Part shown: in pieces, positions 25,441 to 34,725 of the stretch
How the letters are laid out: every line of letters begins with the position of its first letter
Numbering within the stretch: the first letter of the stretch is position 1
Assembly: GCF_001422735.1 (NCBI RefSeq)
Contig: NZ_LMLZ01000002.1
Span: forward strand, 119,624-183,623
Reading direction: 5' to 3'
Length of the DNA: 64,000 nucleotides
DNA from: Acidovorax sp. Leaf78
Lineage (GTDB): Bacteria > Pseudomonadota > Gammaproteobacteria > Burkholderiales > Burkholderiaceae_C
Made by a program: the position numbers and the translations under genes
Notes under the pieces: model-generated
Database searches by the model: none
The model's input: only the letters and a program-made list of their open reading frames with translations
What the model was told of the DNA's origin: nothing

Positions 25441-26571
25441 GTGAAAAATTCAAAGCTGTCTCAGAAGCCTATTGATCGGCAGAATCTGCTGCGAAAGATG
25501 CCGTCAACAGGCTCGCCGCGCTTTTATGGGATTTACCGTCAGGTATCACGCGCAGGTGGGGTGTCGTGGCGGGTATGCCTCAGCCGTAGAGGGCGCTCGT
25601 TTGCAAGGACTTTTTCCGTCAAGCGCTATGGAAGCGACGAGGCGGCCATCCACGCAGCACTGGCATACCGTAACAAGGTGGTCAGTGAGCACGCAATGGT
25701 GAGCAAGCGGGAGAACCACGTCATTTTGCGGGCCAACTGCCACTCCGGCATTCCTGGCGTTCGCTTGAGCAAAACCAGCGCGTCGGAGCGGTGGATCGCC
25801 AGCATTCGGTTGAGCGAGGGGGGTTCTACCTCCGCGTCGTTTTGCGTCAAGAAGTATGGCTTTGAACAGGCTTTTGAATTGGCGGTGCAAGCGCGCAAAC
25901 AGATGCTCGCGCTCGTAGTGGACCAAAAAACTTTTCGCGCGCCATGCGACCCGGTGTTGGCGCTTGCGCCGCAGTGTCTCGTGACCGACGTGGTGGTGCC
26001 TTTGACATCTGGCTCGGTCACGGCAGTATCGCGGCCGAGCAACGACGTCCAGGGGGTCTTCCGTTTCATCTATCGAAGGCGGCGCCCCGATGGCACTTTG
26101 CTGGAAAGCCCGATGTGGGGCGCTGAATACCGATGGCCGGACAAGGGGATCACAAGGCGCACCTACTCAGTCACAAGATTTGGGGAAGATGTCTCCAGAC
26201 AGATGGCGGTAGACCAGCGTGCCGTATGGGACCAACATCCCCCCGACAAGCCCTTGAAAGGTGCGACGAGAAAAGGACGCCGAGCCAGCCGTAAACCGAT
26301 TTGCAGTATGCATCGCAAACTCCAGCGATCACGATCCGATGGACGAAGTTTGGCTTACTGGCAAGTGACCTATCGCTTCCCAGGCGATGGGCATCAGCGT
26401 ACCGCTACATTCAGCGTGACGCGCTACGGCGAGGACGGAGCACGCACACTTGCGGATGCGCAGTGCCAAGAGTGGCTGCGCGAGCCACCAGCCAAGCGCG
26501 TTGCACAAACAGGCACCACAGCGGCTGATAGGCTGCCCCGTGCGCCTAGGTCACGAACTGTCAAACACTGA
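25441..26571 (+). CDS. Protein with four AP2-like repeats
   Basis: A 376-residue protein starting at GTG 25441 (an ATG at 25498 is an alternative). Four repeats of about 50 residues each end with a variant of FSVKRYG followed by a helix: RTFSVKRYGSDEAAIHAALA, ASFCVKKYGFEQAFELAVQA, RTYSVTRFGEDVSRQMAV, ATFSVTRYGEDGARTLADA. A three-stranded sheet plus helix is the AP2/ERF DNA-binding layout, common in bacteria inside homing endonucleases and integrases, but here there is no nuclease or recombinase domain. So it is a probable DNA-binding protein of unknown target. The protein is very basic. It is divergent from vgrG. Confidence 0.65.
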   Translation: MKNSKLSQKPIDRQNLLRKMPSTGSPRFYGIYRQVSRAGGVSWRVCLSRRGRSFARTFSVKRYGSDEAAIHAALAYRNKVVSEHAMVSKRENHVILRANCHSGIPGVRLSKTSASERWIASIRLSEGGSTSASFCVKKYGFEQAFELAVQARKQMLALVVDQKTFRAPCDPVLALAPQCLVTDVVVPLTSGSVTAVSRPSNDVQGVFRFIYRRRRPDGTLLESPMWGAEYRWPDKGITRRTYSVTRFGEDVSRQMAVDQRAVWDQHPPDKPLKGATRKGRRASRKPICSMHRKLQRSRSDGRSLAYWQVTYRFPGDGHQRTATFSVTRYGEDGARTLADAQCQEWLREPPAKRVAQTGTTAADRLPRAPRSRTVKH

Positions 26572-26600
26572 TGTGGCGTCTTGCCGTTGAGTAAAAATCC

Positions 26601-27320
26601 ATGACCGAATTTGTACGCCCAGGCCCGTTGGGCACCAATGAGCACGACAGCAATGGCGAGTTCTCCAAAATCCGCCTGCACGAACCATCGCACAGCTTCA
26701 TTGGCAAGGGGCACACTCCAACTCCTTTAGGAACGCACTCGACTGACGCGGAATCGCGACGCTCTTCGCAGCGCTACCCCGCACCGGCGCGCAGCATGCC
26801 TTCAGATTCGAGCCACGGCAACAAGTCCCAGCAGAAATCTGCCCCAGGGGTATCAGCGTCAACCAGTTCGCCTGCAGTTGGCGACAAGCCCCATTGGGGC
26901 AACGAGCAGAGCCTCAAGCGCATCGCTGATACGGATGAACACGTGAGGACTTGGCTTCGCGCTGCTCTGTCCAATGCCGGCGAGTACCAGACCCCAGGTC
27001 TCTGGCTGGCTGCGCGACGCGAAGAGGGACTTGATCGATATGACAACAACTTGGCCGCCGCTGAACGCTTCGCAATGGCGGCAGAGGGGTTCTGGAATGT
27101 TTTTCCAGGCTCGCAGACGATGGCCATCGCCGGCAAAAAGCTGTTGCAGAAAGCCCGTATGAACGTGCCGGGAGCCGAAGCGTTGCTCGGCAAAGCAGGT
27201 TCCAGCAATCCCGATTTCACCGAAAAGTGGGGCCAACTTGGTAACTCGTACCACCAACTTGGTATGACTCCACAGGCCGCTTGCGAGGCAGCCATGACGC
27301 ACAAGTTCTCACGCAAATGA
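26601..27320 (+). CDS. Unknown soluble protein, possible effector of the adjacent island
   Basis: A 239-residue protein. The first about 95 residues are disordered, rich in Ser, Pro and His. The C-terminal part is helical with YDNNLAAAERFAMAAEGFWNVFPGSQTM. No family recognised. Its stop overlaps the start of a three-span membrane protein (ATGA), so the two form a unit. A disordered N-terminus followed by a compact domain, coupled to a small membrane protein near vgrG, is compatible with a toxin-immunity pair, but nothing else supports that. Confidence 0.55.
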   Translation: MTEFVRPGPLGTNEHDSNGEFSKIRLHEPSHSFIGKGHTPTPLGTHSTDAESRRSSQRYPAPARSMPSDSSHGNKSQQKSAPGVSASTSSPAVGDKPHWGNEQSLKRIADTDEHVRTWLRAALSNAGEYQTPGLWLAARREEGLDRYDNNLAAAERFAMAAEGFWNVFPGSQTMAIAGKKLLQKARMNVPGAEALLGKAGSSNPDFTEKWGQLGNSYHQLGMTPQAACEAAMTHKFSRK

Positions 27321-27904
27321 CAAGGGACGTCGCCGAGGCAGCGCACAGCAAACCCAAGAGCGCTTCTCACTTGCGCGCTTTCTGGCTACCTGCAGGGTGT
27401 TTGTTGGCTGCCGCAGTATGGGTTGACTTGATTTTGCAGGCACCTTTGGCTGGGCTGGCAGTTTCTTTTCTTGCACTGCTTTGGACCGCGGCAGCGGTCG
27501 TGTCAGGACTTTTGAAGCGCCACAGCGTCTTTGCCACATTGCGAAGCCATCAAGTATCGGTCAGTCTGATCGGGACGTACTTTGCGAGCGTGGCCTGCGG
27601 CCTCATCGTCAGCCATCTGGTGTTCAGCCAAGCGCAAGGGCTGCGTGAGCAGATCCGACAAAGCCGCAAGTCGGGCACCGATGTTGACACTGCGGCCCTA
27701 CAGAATGTCTACGATTCGTTTTGTACTTCACGGTGGAATGGACGTTGTGGCTGGATGAACTATCGAATTCTTTACAACACCGATGGCGCATCAGATCAAA
27801 GACCTGGAGCTTCCGGGGTGTTGGTTGTTTTCCAGTTCTTCACTGAGAGAGTCGCGATTTCGGTTGAAACGGGACAGGTCGTGGAGCGCCGTAGCGTCGA
27901 TTGA
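27317..27904 (+). CDS. Unknown membrane protein coupled to the preceding gene
   Basis: A 195-residue protein with three hydrophobic spans: about 18-37 (FWLPAGCLLAAAVWVDLIL), 40-62 (LAGLAVSFLALLWTAAAVV) and 78-99 (LIGTYFASVACGLIVSHLV), followed by a soluble C-terminal domain of about 90 residues. The ATG at 27317 overlaps the stop of the 26601 gene by four bases; the longer frame from 27281 is therefore rejected. It could be a membrane immunity protein for the upstream gene. Confidence 0.6.
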   Translation: MTRDVAEAAHSKPKSASHLRAFWLPAGCLLAAAVWVDLILQAPLAGLAVSFLALLWTAAAVVSGLLKRHSVFATLRSHQVSVSLIGTYFASVACGLIVSHLVFSQAQGLREQIRQSRKSGTDVDTAALQNVYDSFCTSRWNGRCGWMNYRILYNTDGASDQRPGASGVLVVFQFFTERVAISVETGQVVERRSVD

Positions 27905-28112
27905 AGTCGAGGGCGAGAAAGCGAGTCCATGCCAAAAGAACTTGAATTTGATGGAAGCTTCAATCTGCGTGCCCCACCAAGCGCTCCAGCACAGGAGGCA
28001 GCCGCAAGTATCTACGTGCGGTGAGGACAGTGGTCAACAGCAACACAACGTGGGATCTATGTATAGCCCGAGACTTACGTACTCAGCGTCCCCTGGATGT
28101 AGTACTTGATCG

Positions 28113-31100
28113 CTACGCCTCGTCCAAGATTTGCGCGAGCCGACGGAATGTTGCGCTGTTGTGCACCCACAGCGCCTTGTCGCCAACGACGTAAAGCCTC
28201 TTCTTGGCGCGGGTCAGGGCGACATTGAGAAGGTTGGGACTTTGCTCGTCGCCTGCGAACGAGGCGATGGCCTGAGGGCTGTCGGTATTGCCCCCGAGCA
28301 GCAGGATCACCACGTCGGCCTCCTTACCCTGAAACGTGTGCACCGTACCAGCCATTTCGTGAATTTTTTCCTCACGCGCTAAGTGGCTCTCGTGCAACAG
28401 AGACTTGAACCCGACAGCGACGTCCCGGTAGGGCGTGATGACATTGATGTGGAAGGCGCCGTTACGGTTCCTCAACTCGCCGCGAAGTTGCGCGGTGTCG
28501 AGTAGCCGCAAGATTAGATCGTGCGCGAAGTCACCCTGATCGGGGACCCAATGCCCCACCGAGGCACCGCATATGTCGAACCATCGGCTCGGTCCAACCC
28601 AGTCCTCGGATGCCGTGTCGTCAACCACGCCATGCACCATCAAGTGCGCATAAACGATCTCGTTGGCGGCCCGGAACATGGGGTTCAGACAGCGCCGGTG
28701 TACGCGCAGCGGGCTGCCTACCCACAGCGAATCCTCGGCTATGTCGCTGCTGCCCAGGTAGGTACCGTAGGGCGTGCAGCCGTCCGCCAGCGTCTGCACG
28801 GAGCACCGCGGTGGCGCCCAGGCCAGCTCTGCCCCCAGCCACTGCCGCCAGGCGGCCAGAGCATCGACGGGCTGGGGCACGACGGGCTCCAGCTGCAGCG
28901 GGTCGCCGACGGCGATGACGCGCCGAGAGCGCCAGATGGCGCCAACGGCGTTCTGCGGGGTGGACTGCCCGGCCTCGTCGATCAAGAGCAACCCCAGGGC
29001 TTCCTGCCCGAGGCTGGCGAACAATTTGTCGAACGAAGCGAAGGTGCTCGAGACCACCGGCACGACAAGGAAGAAGGCGTTCCACAGATGCGGCGCGGCA
29101 GCGGCGGCCTGCACGACAGACAGCTTACCCGACTGCAGGTCGACGAAGGCGCTCAGCGTGGGTCCTAAGCGCTTCCAGGCGGCCACGACGAATGATTCGG
29201 TAAGCGCCATCGCGGCGCGGAACACCTCGACGCGCAAGGCCTGCAGCAGCGGATCGTTGAACGCCACGCAGCGCTGCAGGTCCTCGTCGGACAGCTTGGC
29301 CAGTTGGGTTGTGGCCGGGAAGGTGTCCGGCAGATCCGCAAATCGCGACTCCATTGACGCCAGGCGGTGCTCGGCGGCGGTGAGATCGGTCTGCGATCGA
29401 GCCCGCGCCTGCGCGGCGGCGCCCACGTCGGCTTCGGCCTGCCGGACCTGGGCCTGCGCAGTCGCAAGCCGCTGCGTGAGGCTGCTGTGATCGTGCAGGA
29501 GCGCGGCAGCATCGTCGTCCTCGCCGAGTCCCGCGGCCTGCAAGGCTTGAACGGCACGCGCGAGTGCGGCGGCACTGGTTTCTCGCTGCTGCTCGGCGGC
29601 ACGGTACTGCTCCATCGCCGATTGCGCCGCCGCCAGCGCCGACGACGCGTCTGCCAGGCGGCGCCGGGCCGCCATCTCGTGATCGCCCGTGGCCTGCATG
29701 CGGGTGGCCCATGCCCGGCTTGCGCCTCGGTGGAACAGGTTGTCCCAGAAACCCGGCTTGGTGGCCAGCGTCAGCTCCGTCTGGCGCACAGCCATGTCCA
29801 CTTCCAACTGCGCTTGCCGCGCGGCGTCCGCCGCCCCTGGGGCCAGCGTGGCTTGTGCCTCAAGTAGCGCCTGACTCGCAGCGCCTTGCGTCTCACGCAC
29901 TATCGTGAACGCGCGGCGCGCCGCCAGCCTTTGCGCAGCGCGCTCCGTGGCACCGCGCAAGCACCTCTCTTCGTCCGCGCCGGCCTCCCGGGCATGCTGT
30001 AATGCTCCAAGCTGCACGGCAGCCGCCTCGACTTGCGCGCGCAGCGCCTGACACCGATGCAGCAGCGCCGCGTAGTCTTCGACGTCCTGCGCTCGCTCGC
30101 GGCAGCGCTGCAGTGCCTGCCGAAAGGCCTTTCGAGCCGGGGCCCATGCCGATGCACCGTGGTCGCCCTGCCCAATCAGGCCGCGCAGGCTGCGCAGGCG
30201 CAAGGGGTCAGGGTTCGCCGGGTCTTTTGGCGCGGCCTCAAACCAGAAGCGACTCAGGAATGCGCGCTTCTTCTCGCCGCTGCCCAGCAAGGCGGCCACC
30301 AAGCCCCAACTGCTGCCGTCGGCCCGCTGCTCAGCTTTCGGCGGTGCTGCAATGGAGTCGGACACGGCGCTGAAATATGAGAGACCGGCAGCGTCCATCG
30401 GCTTGGAGCGCTTGGGCAAGTCGTTGATGACGTTCTCCACCGCGCCGTTGTTGGACGACGTCACCACCACGCCATGGCCGTGCAGCGCCGCATCCAGAGT
30501 CCAGTAGGGGTACTTGTGGCCGTCGATCTCCCGGGACGCAGAAAATGCCGACAGTGGGTCGTCATAACCGGCCAGCAGTTCCGCCTTGGTGACGATGGTG
30601 TCTGCCACCACATCGCGCAGCAATGTGCTCTTGCCGGTGCCCGGCGGTCCATTGACGCCGTACAAGCCGCCGTCCTCCAGGACGACGCGCGACGCATTCA
30701 CGGCAAACTGCTGGGCCGTAACAAGGGGGAAGTCCGGCCAAGCGCCTGCAGGCAGGCGCGTGGGCCGCAGCGCATCCACGAAGACGCCCATGCCACCATC
30801 CGGATCGCCATCGCGCAGGTCCAAACGCTGCGGCGCTGTGTCGAGCTTCAGGTAGCTGCGCAACGCCGCGCCCAACGGGGCGCCGTCGACAAGCAGCCGT
30901 CGCACGCGCTCCACGTCGACTGCGACCATCGAATTCATCGCACCCAGGTCGATCCTGCGCTCTTTGTATCGGGTCAGCGTGACGACTTTGAAGCGGGCCA
31001 AGTGACTACGTGGTCCGACCGCTTCAGCACCAGCTTCGTCACCAGACTGCGAGTAGGGCGCCCAATCTGGCTGCCAACCGCTGCGACGCCAGATCAGCGC

Positions 31101-31739
31101 GAGTATCTTGTGCACATGATCGAGCGCCAGCGGACGCATGTCCCGCGGCCCGCGCAACATGCCGTCCTGGACCTCGCCCGTCAAAGTCTCCGGCGTCCGC
31201 GCGTCGGCGTCGCGAGTTAATTGCAGTTGAACGAGCAGGTCGCTCACTTCGCTCATCAGGCCATTCATGAAGTCATCGAAGCCGGAGAACGCTGAGACTT
31301 GTGCGGCATCCTGCGCTGGCAGCACGACGTCCCGCAGCCGTGCCATCATCCAAGGCAGCGATGAGATGAAGACTTCGCCACATACACGCCCAGTGTCGTC
31401 CAGCGGGATCAGCAACACCGCACCGTCGCCGGACACACGCAGCGCCCGCGGGTCCGTTATGTCCTGCCCCAGCACCTTTTGCAGCGACAGCACATAGTCT
31501 CTCTTGGCATACAGCCCACAATAGGCAATCTGCCCCTTGTAGCGATTTCCGCGGCCTCGCAAGCTGGCTTGGCGTGACGGAAAATTCCAGGGCAGGTCGG
31601 TGTCGGTACGAACCCCGAACACGTTTCTGCGCTCGTCGGTATCGGGCGCGCCTGCGAGATTCATGTATTCCAAGCCCAACCAGAACTGGCACGCTGAAAT
31701 AGCGCTTTTCGTCGCCGTCGTGTCGGCCGTAGGCTTCAT
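28113..31739 (-). CDS. Large superfamily 1 DNA/RNA helicase
   Basis: A 1208-residue SF1 (Upf1-like) helicase. Walker A is YGVNGPPGTGKSTLL near residue 360, motif II LLLIDEAGQSTPQNAVGA near 918 with the following VIAVGDPLQLEPV, and motifs V/VI are VHTFQGKEADVVILLLGG and NVALTRAKKRLYVVGD at the end. Between A and B a region of about 400 residues, rich in Ala, Gln and Arg, is likely a long coiled-coil stalk. The N-terminal about 330 residues are unknown. The start at 31739 has AGGGAAG nine bases upstream; the frame is open 77 codons further. GC is much higher than in the flanking island. Such long helicases often belong to defence systems; no nuclease domain is seen here. Confidence 0.82.
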   Translation of the reverse strand: MKPTADTTATKSAISACQFWLGLEYMNLAGAPDTDERRNVFGVRTDTDLPWNFPSRQASLRGRGNRYKGQIAYCGLYAKRDYVLSLQKVLGQDITDPRALRVSGDGAVLLIPLDDTGRVCGEVFISSLPWMMARLRDVVLPAQDAAQVSAFSGFDDFMNGLMSEVSDLLVQLQLTRDADARTPETLTGEVQDGMLRGPRDMRPLALDHVHKILALIWRRSGWQPDWAPYSQSGDEAGAEAVGPRSHLARFKVVTLTRYKERRIDLGAMNSMVAVDVERVRRLLVDGAPLGAALRSYLKLDTAPQRLDLRDGDPDGGMGVFVDALRPTRLPAGAWPDFPLVTAQQFAVNASRVVLEDGGLYGVNGPPGTGKSTLLRDVVADTIVTKAELLAGYDDPLSAFSASREIDGHKYPYWTLDAALHGHGVVVTSSNNGAVENVINDLPKRSKPMDAAGLSYFSAVSDSIAAPPKAEQRADGSSWGLVAALLGSGEKKRAFLSRFWFEAAPKDPANPDPLRLRSLRGLIGQGDHGASAWAPARKAFRQALQRCRERAQDVEDYAALLHRCQALRAQVEAAAVQLGALQHAREAGADEERCLRGATERAAQRLAARRAFTIVRETQGAASQALLEAQATLAPGAADAARQAQLEVDMAVRQTELTLATKPGFWDNLFHRGASRAWATRMQATGDHEMAARRRLADASSALAAAQSAMEQYRAAEQQRETSAAALARAVQALQAAGLGEDDDAAALLHDHSSLTQRLATAQAQVRQAEADVGAAAQARARSQTDLTAAEHRLASMESRFADLPDTFPATTQLAKLSDEDLQRCVAFNDPLLQALRVEVFRAAMALTESFVVAAWKRLGPTLSAFVDLQSGKLSVVQAAAAAPHLWNAFFLVVPVVSSTFASFDKLFASLGQEALGLLLIDEAGQSTPQNAVGAIWRSRRVIAVGDPLQLEPVVPQPVDALAAWRQWLGAELAWAPPRCSVQTLADGCTPYGTYLGSSDIAEDSLWVGSPLRVHRRCLNPMFRAANEIVYAHLMVHGVVDDTASEDWVGPSRWFDICGASVGHWVPDQGDFAHDLILRLLDTAQLRGELRNRNGAFHINVITPYRDVAVGFKSLLHESHLAREEKIHEMAGTVHTFQGKEADVVILLLGGNTDSPQAIASFAGDEQSPNLLNVALTRAKKRLYVVGDKALWVHNSATFRRLAQILDEA

Positions 31740-31991
31740 GTGTCGTTCTTCCCTGTTACTTATCTTGGCTGACATGGCGCATAAACTGCAGGACTGCTCG
31801 GCGAGGTATGCACAGTCGCAAACCACCGCGTAGATCATCAAGTTGGCCTCAAGCTGTGAGCACCACTGGCCCCATACGCAGTTCCAATCCATAAGGATTG
31901 CGAGCAATCGACTCCCGTCGATGTACTTTTCAAACGGATTTTCCTTGCGTAAAGGCGCTTGCGTAGCCACAAAAAGAGCATCACCGGTTCT

Positions 31992-32546
31992 CTAGTCAGG
32001 GCCGTTTTCATCAGTATCTTTGCCAAAGCTGGGAGTACAGCGCTGCAACATCTGAACCACCTGCACTACCTGCAGGTCCAGCGACATCCCAGCACCATCC
32101 AGCCTGAGATCGGGTTGCTCAGGAGCCTCATAGGGCGAATCGATGCCTGTGAAGTTCTCGATCTCGCCGCGCCGAGCGCGCCGATACAGCCCCTTGGGAT
32201 CGCGCGCTTCGGCAACCTCGATCGGCGTGTCGACATGCACTTCCAAGAATGCATGGGGCTCGCACAGCGCCCGCGCGTGGGCGCGCGCCGCACTAAATGG
32301 CGAGACGAGCGCAACCACTGCGATGACGCCCGCGTCGGCAAGATCGCGTGCGTATTCAGCCACCCGACGCACCTGCTCATCGCGGTCGGCTTGAGAAAAA
32401 GTCAAGTCTCGGCTGGGGTCTCGACGCAGTTGGTCGCCATCGAGCAGTTGTACCAACTGCCCCGACGCTTGCAGCTCTGCCACCACCGCCGTCGCGATAG
32501 TGGTCTTGCCCGCCGCGGGGCGACCGGTGAACCAGATGACCGTCAC
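31992..32546 (-). CDS. Adenylylsulfate (APS) kinase, CysC-like, sixth gene of the STM401x operon
   Basis: A 184-residue APS kinase by sequence: P-loop FTGRPAAGKTT, LLDGDQLRRDPSRDLTFSQADRDEQ, and the family box ARDPKGLYRRARRGEIENFTGIDSPYEAP, all well kept. It would phosphorylate adenylyl sulfate to PAPS, or a related nucleotide. The GTG start overlaps the stop of the upstream radical SAM gene (GTGA), so it is part of that operon and not of a sulfate assimilation cluster; no cysD/cysN is nearby. Ends with a variable acidic tail. Confidence 0.85.
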   Translation of the reverse strand: MTVIWFTGRPAAGKTTIATAVVAELQASGQLVQLLDGDQLRRDPSRDLTFSQADRDEQVRRVAEYARDLADAGVIAVVALVSPFSAARAHARALCEPHAFLEVHVDTPIEVAEARDPKGLYRRARRGEIENFTGIDSPYEAPEQPDLRLDGAGMSLDLQVVQVVQMLQRCTPSFGKDTDENGPD

Positions 32547-33391
32547 GCCGCCGCTATGGGAATGCGCGCCAGCAGTCCGTCACCGAACTGCTCGTGCAGC
32601 GGCAGGTCGCGCCGGTGGGCATAGCCGATGAAGCAGTCGCAGCGCAGGCGGCTGCAACGCTTTTCCTGCAGCACTTCGTCCAGCGCATCGACATAGAGGT
32701 TGCCCATGCGGGTCGGGATGAAGTGGCAGCGCTGTAGCTCTCCCTCGCCGTCCACCGATAGCACTTCCGAGCCGGCCCGGCATGCAACGCCGCGCGACGG
32801 CGGCGGTTTGTGCTGAAGCGGAAACCACGGGTCTAAGCCCTCCAGCCACGCGAGATCACGCTCGCTGTAGTAGCCAGGTCCGCGGCGATCGTAGGCATTG
32901 AGCCAGATGTTGCTGCCAGGCAATGCGGTGCGCAGGTCACGGATCGCCTCGAAATGCTCATGCCGCGCCACGACGCCGACGGAATACCGTATGCCCATGG
33001 TGTCCAGTCGCCGCGTGCGTTCGACGAAGCGTGCCAGCGTCGTCTGCCCCGGGTGGTAGGTGCACCACAGCGACAGCTTGCCAGCGGGTGCATCGGCCAG
33101 CCAAGCCAGCGGGCCCGACAGGTTGGTCTGCAGCGCCACCTGCGACAGGTGCGGCAGTGCGGCCAGCGCCAGCATGGCCTCGCGGTAGTGCCGCCGCACC
33201 AGCGCCTCGCCCCAGGGGGTGAACAGCACGCGCAATGGTCGCGTCTGGCTTGCCGCCCAGCCGACGAAACGCGCCACCTCGGCCGCGTCACGCGCGAGCG
33301 TGGCCCGCGTGTCGCGGCGCTTGGCGAAGGGGCAGTAGTTGCAGGTGTAGTTGCAACTCTCCAAACTGCCGCGGTAGAGCAGCGTCAGCAT
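32543..33391 (-). CDS. STM4011-type radical SAM protein
   Basis: A 282-residue radical SAM enzyme. The cluster motif is near the start: ESCNYTCNYCPFAKRRD (CxxxCxxC). Further motifs are VLFTPWGEALVRRHYREAM and ALQTNLSG. At the C-terminus, C-rich segments (VACRAGSEVLSVDGEGELQRCH, RLRCDC) may bind an auxiliary Fe-S cluster. This matches STM4011 of the STM4011-4015 gene set of Salmonella and other Proteobacteria, whose reaction is unknown. Its ATG overlaps the stop of STM4012 through the shared junction GCATGCTGA. Confidence 0.85.
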   Translation of the reverse strand: MLTLLYRGSLESCNYTCNYCPFAKRRDTRATLARDAAEVARFVGWAASQTRPLRVLFTPWGEALVRRHYREAMLALAALPHLSQVALQTNLSGPLAWLADAPAGKLSLWCTYHPGQTTLARFVERTRRLDTMGIRYSVGVVARHEHFEAIRDLRTALPGSNIWLNAYDRRGPGYYSERDLAWLEGLDPWFPLQHKPPPSRGVACRAGSEVLSVDGEGELQRCHFIPTRMGNLYVDALDEVLQEKRCSRLRCDCFIGYAHRRDLPLHEQFGDGLLARIPIAAA

Positions 33392-34725
33392 GCGTCGCTC
33401 GCCATGCCCTCTTGCACACGCGCCGACGCCAGCCAGGGTCCGATGGTGTCGGCATAGGCCGTGCCGCGGTCGTTCAGTGCAAGCAGCGCGCTGTCGTCGT
33501 GCGCGAGTTCGAGCGCGACAAGCTCCTGCAGTTGCGGCAGATCGTCGAGCGCTGCACTGCCAAAACGCTGCTCGTAAGCCGCTAGCGACAAGCCGGGCTC
33601 AGTCAGAAGCGACTGGATGACGTAGCGGCGGCGCTGCTCCTCGCCATCCAGCTCGAAGCCATAGACCGCCTGCGCGAACTGAGTGTCGTCCTGTGCAATG
33701 AAGTTCTCGACGATGGAACGCGTGGCGGCGCGTGCCACGGCATAGTCGCCGGACCAGTGCAGCGTGCTCGTATAGGAGCGCGCGCCTGCGCCCAATCCCA
33801 CCATGCCGTCGTCCTGGCAGCAGTAGACCGGGCCGTCGTCCTGTGGCGCGTGCGGCGCACGGAACATGCGCATGGAGACTTGCCGGTAGCCGGCTGCACG
33901 CAGCCGGTCGCGCGCAATGGCGTACAGCGCCTGGCGCTGGTCGGCACCGCTAGCTTCGGCTTGCCGGATGGACAGCTTGCCCAGGCCCGTCTGCGCACGC
34001 ACGTAGAGCGGGTACAGATAGAGCTCCTCCGGCGCAAAGGCAAGAGCGCTCTCCAGCGACGCCAGCCAGCTCGCGGCCGTCTGGCCGGCGATGCCGTAGA
34101 TGAGGTCCAGGTTCATCACCTCGAAGCCGGCGCGGCGTATCTCCGTGATTGCCTCATTGACGATGCGGCCTTGCTGCGGTCTCGCCAGCGCGCGCATTTC
34201 TGCGTCGGCAAAACTCTGTATGCCCATGCTGACGCGCCGCACGCCCATCGCGCGGCACACCTGCAGGCGCTCGCGCGTGACCGTCTCTGGCGACACCTCA
34301 ATGCCCGACGGCGTGGCAGCCAGGTCGATGCCCAGCCAGCGCTGTGCGCCCGCGTAGAGGCGCTCGAGCTGTCCAGCCGACAGGAAGCTCGGCGTGCCGC
34401 CGCCCAGTGCCAGCCGTGCGAAGCGTCGCTCGCCGAGCACACGGTCCATCACCTGCATCTGCCGCAGCACGGCGTCTACATAGGCGTCCACCAGCGCGTC
34501 GTCCGGCAGCGCCATCGCGAACAGGTTGCAGAAGCCGCAGCGCATCGTGCAGAACGGCACATGCACATACGCAAAAAGCGCCGAGCGGTCCTGCGTGGCC
34601 CACAATGCGTCCAACGCGCGCGGAGTGTCCAGCATGCGGTAGGCGCTCTTGTGCGGATAGCTGTACGAGTACGCCTGGTAGGCCCCATGGCGCATCGCCT
34701 CGGCCAGTGACAGCGTCTTCAGCAT
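33385..34725 (-). CDS. STM4012-type radical SAM protein (HemW-like)
   Basis: A 446-residue radical SAM protein related to HemW/coproporphyrinogen oxidase: FAYVHVPFCTMRCGFCNLF supplies the CxxxCxxC, followed by LALGGGTPSFLSAGQL and SMGIQSFADAEMRAL. HemW has a fourth cysteine in CxxxCxxCxC; here that position is Phe, fitting STM4012 rather than HemW. The C-terminal HemW-type domain is present, with GLGAGARSYTSTLHWS. The start at 34725 overlaps the STM4013 stop by seven bases; the frame continues upstream but that part lies inside STM4013. Confidence 0.85.
   Translation of the reverse strand: MLKTLSLAEAMRHGAYQAYSYSYPHKSAYRMLDTPRALDALWATQDRSALFAYVHVPFCTMRCGFCNLFAMALPDDALVDAYVDAVLRQMQVMDRVLGERRFARLALGGGTPSFLSAGQLERLYAGAQRWLGIDLAATPSGIEVSPETVTRERLQVCRAMGVRRVSMGIQSFADAEMRALARPQQGRIVNEAITEIRRAGFEVMNLDLIYGIAGQTAASWLASLESALAFAPEELYLYPLYVRAQTGLGKLSIRQAEASGADQRQALYAIARDRLRAAGYRQVSMRMFRAPHAPQDDGPVYCCQDDGMVGLGAGARSYTSTLHWSGDYAVARAATRSIVENFIAQDDTQFAQAVYGFELDGEEQRRRYVIQSLLTEPGLSLAAYEQRFGSAALDDLPQLQELVALELAHDDSALLALNDRGTAYADTIGPWLASARVQEGMASDAC

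Noticed and set aside
31992..32546. Sulfate assimilation operon
   Set aside because: No cysD, cysN, cysH or transporter nearby; the APS kinase overlaps a radical SAM gene instead.
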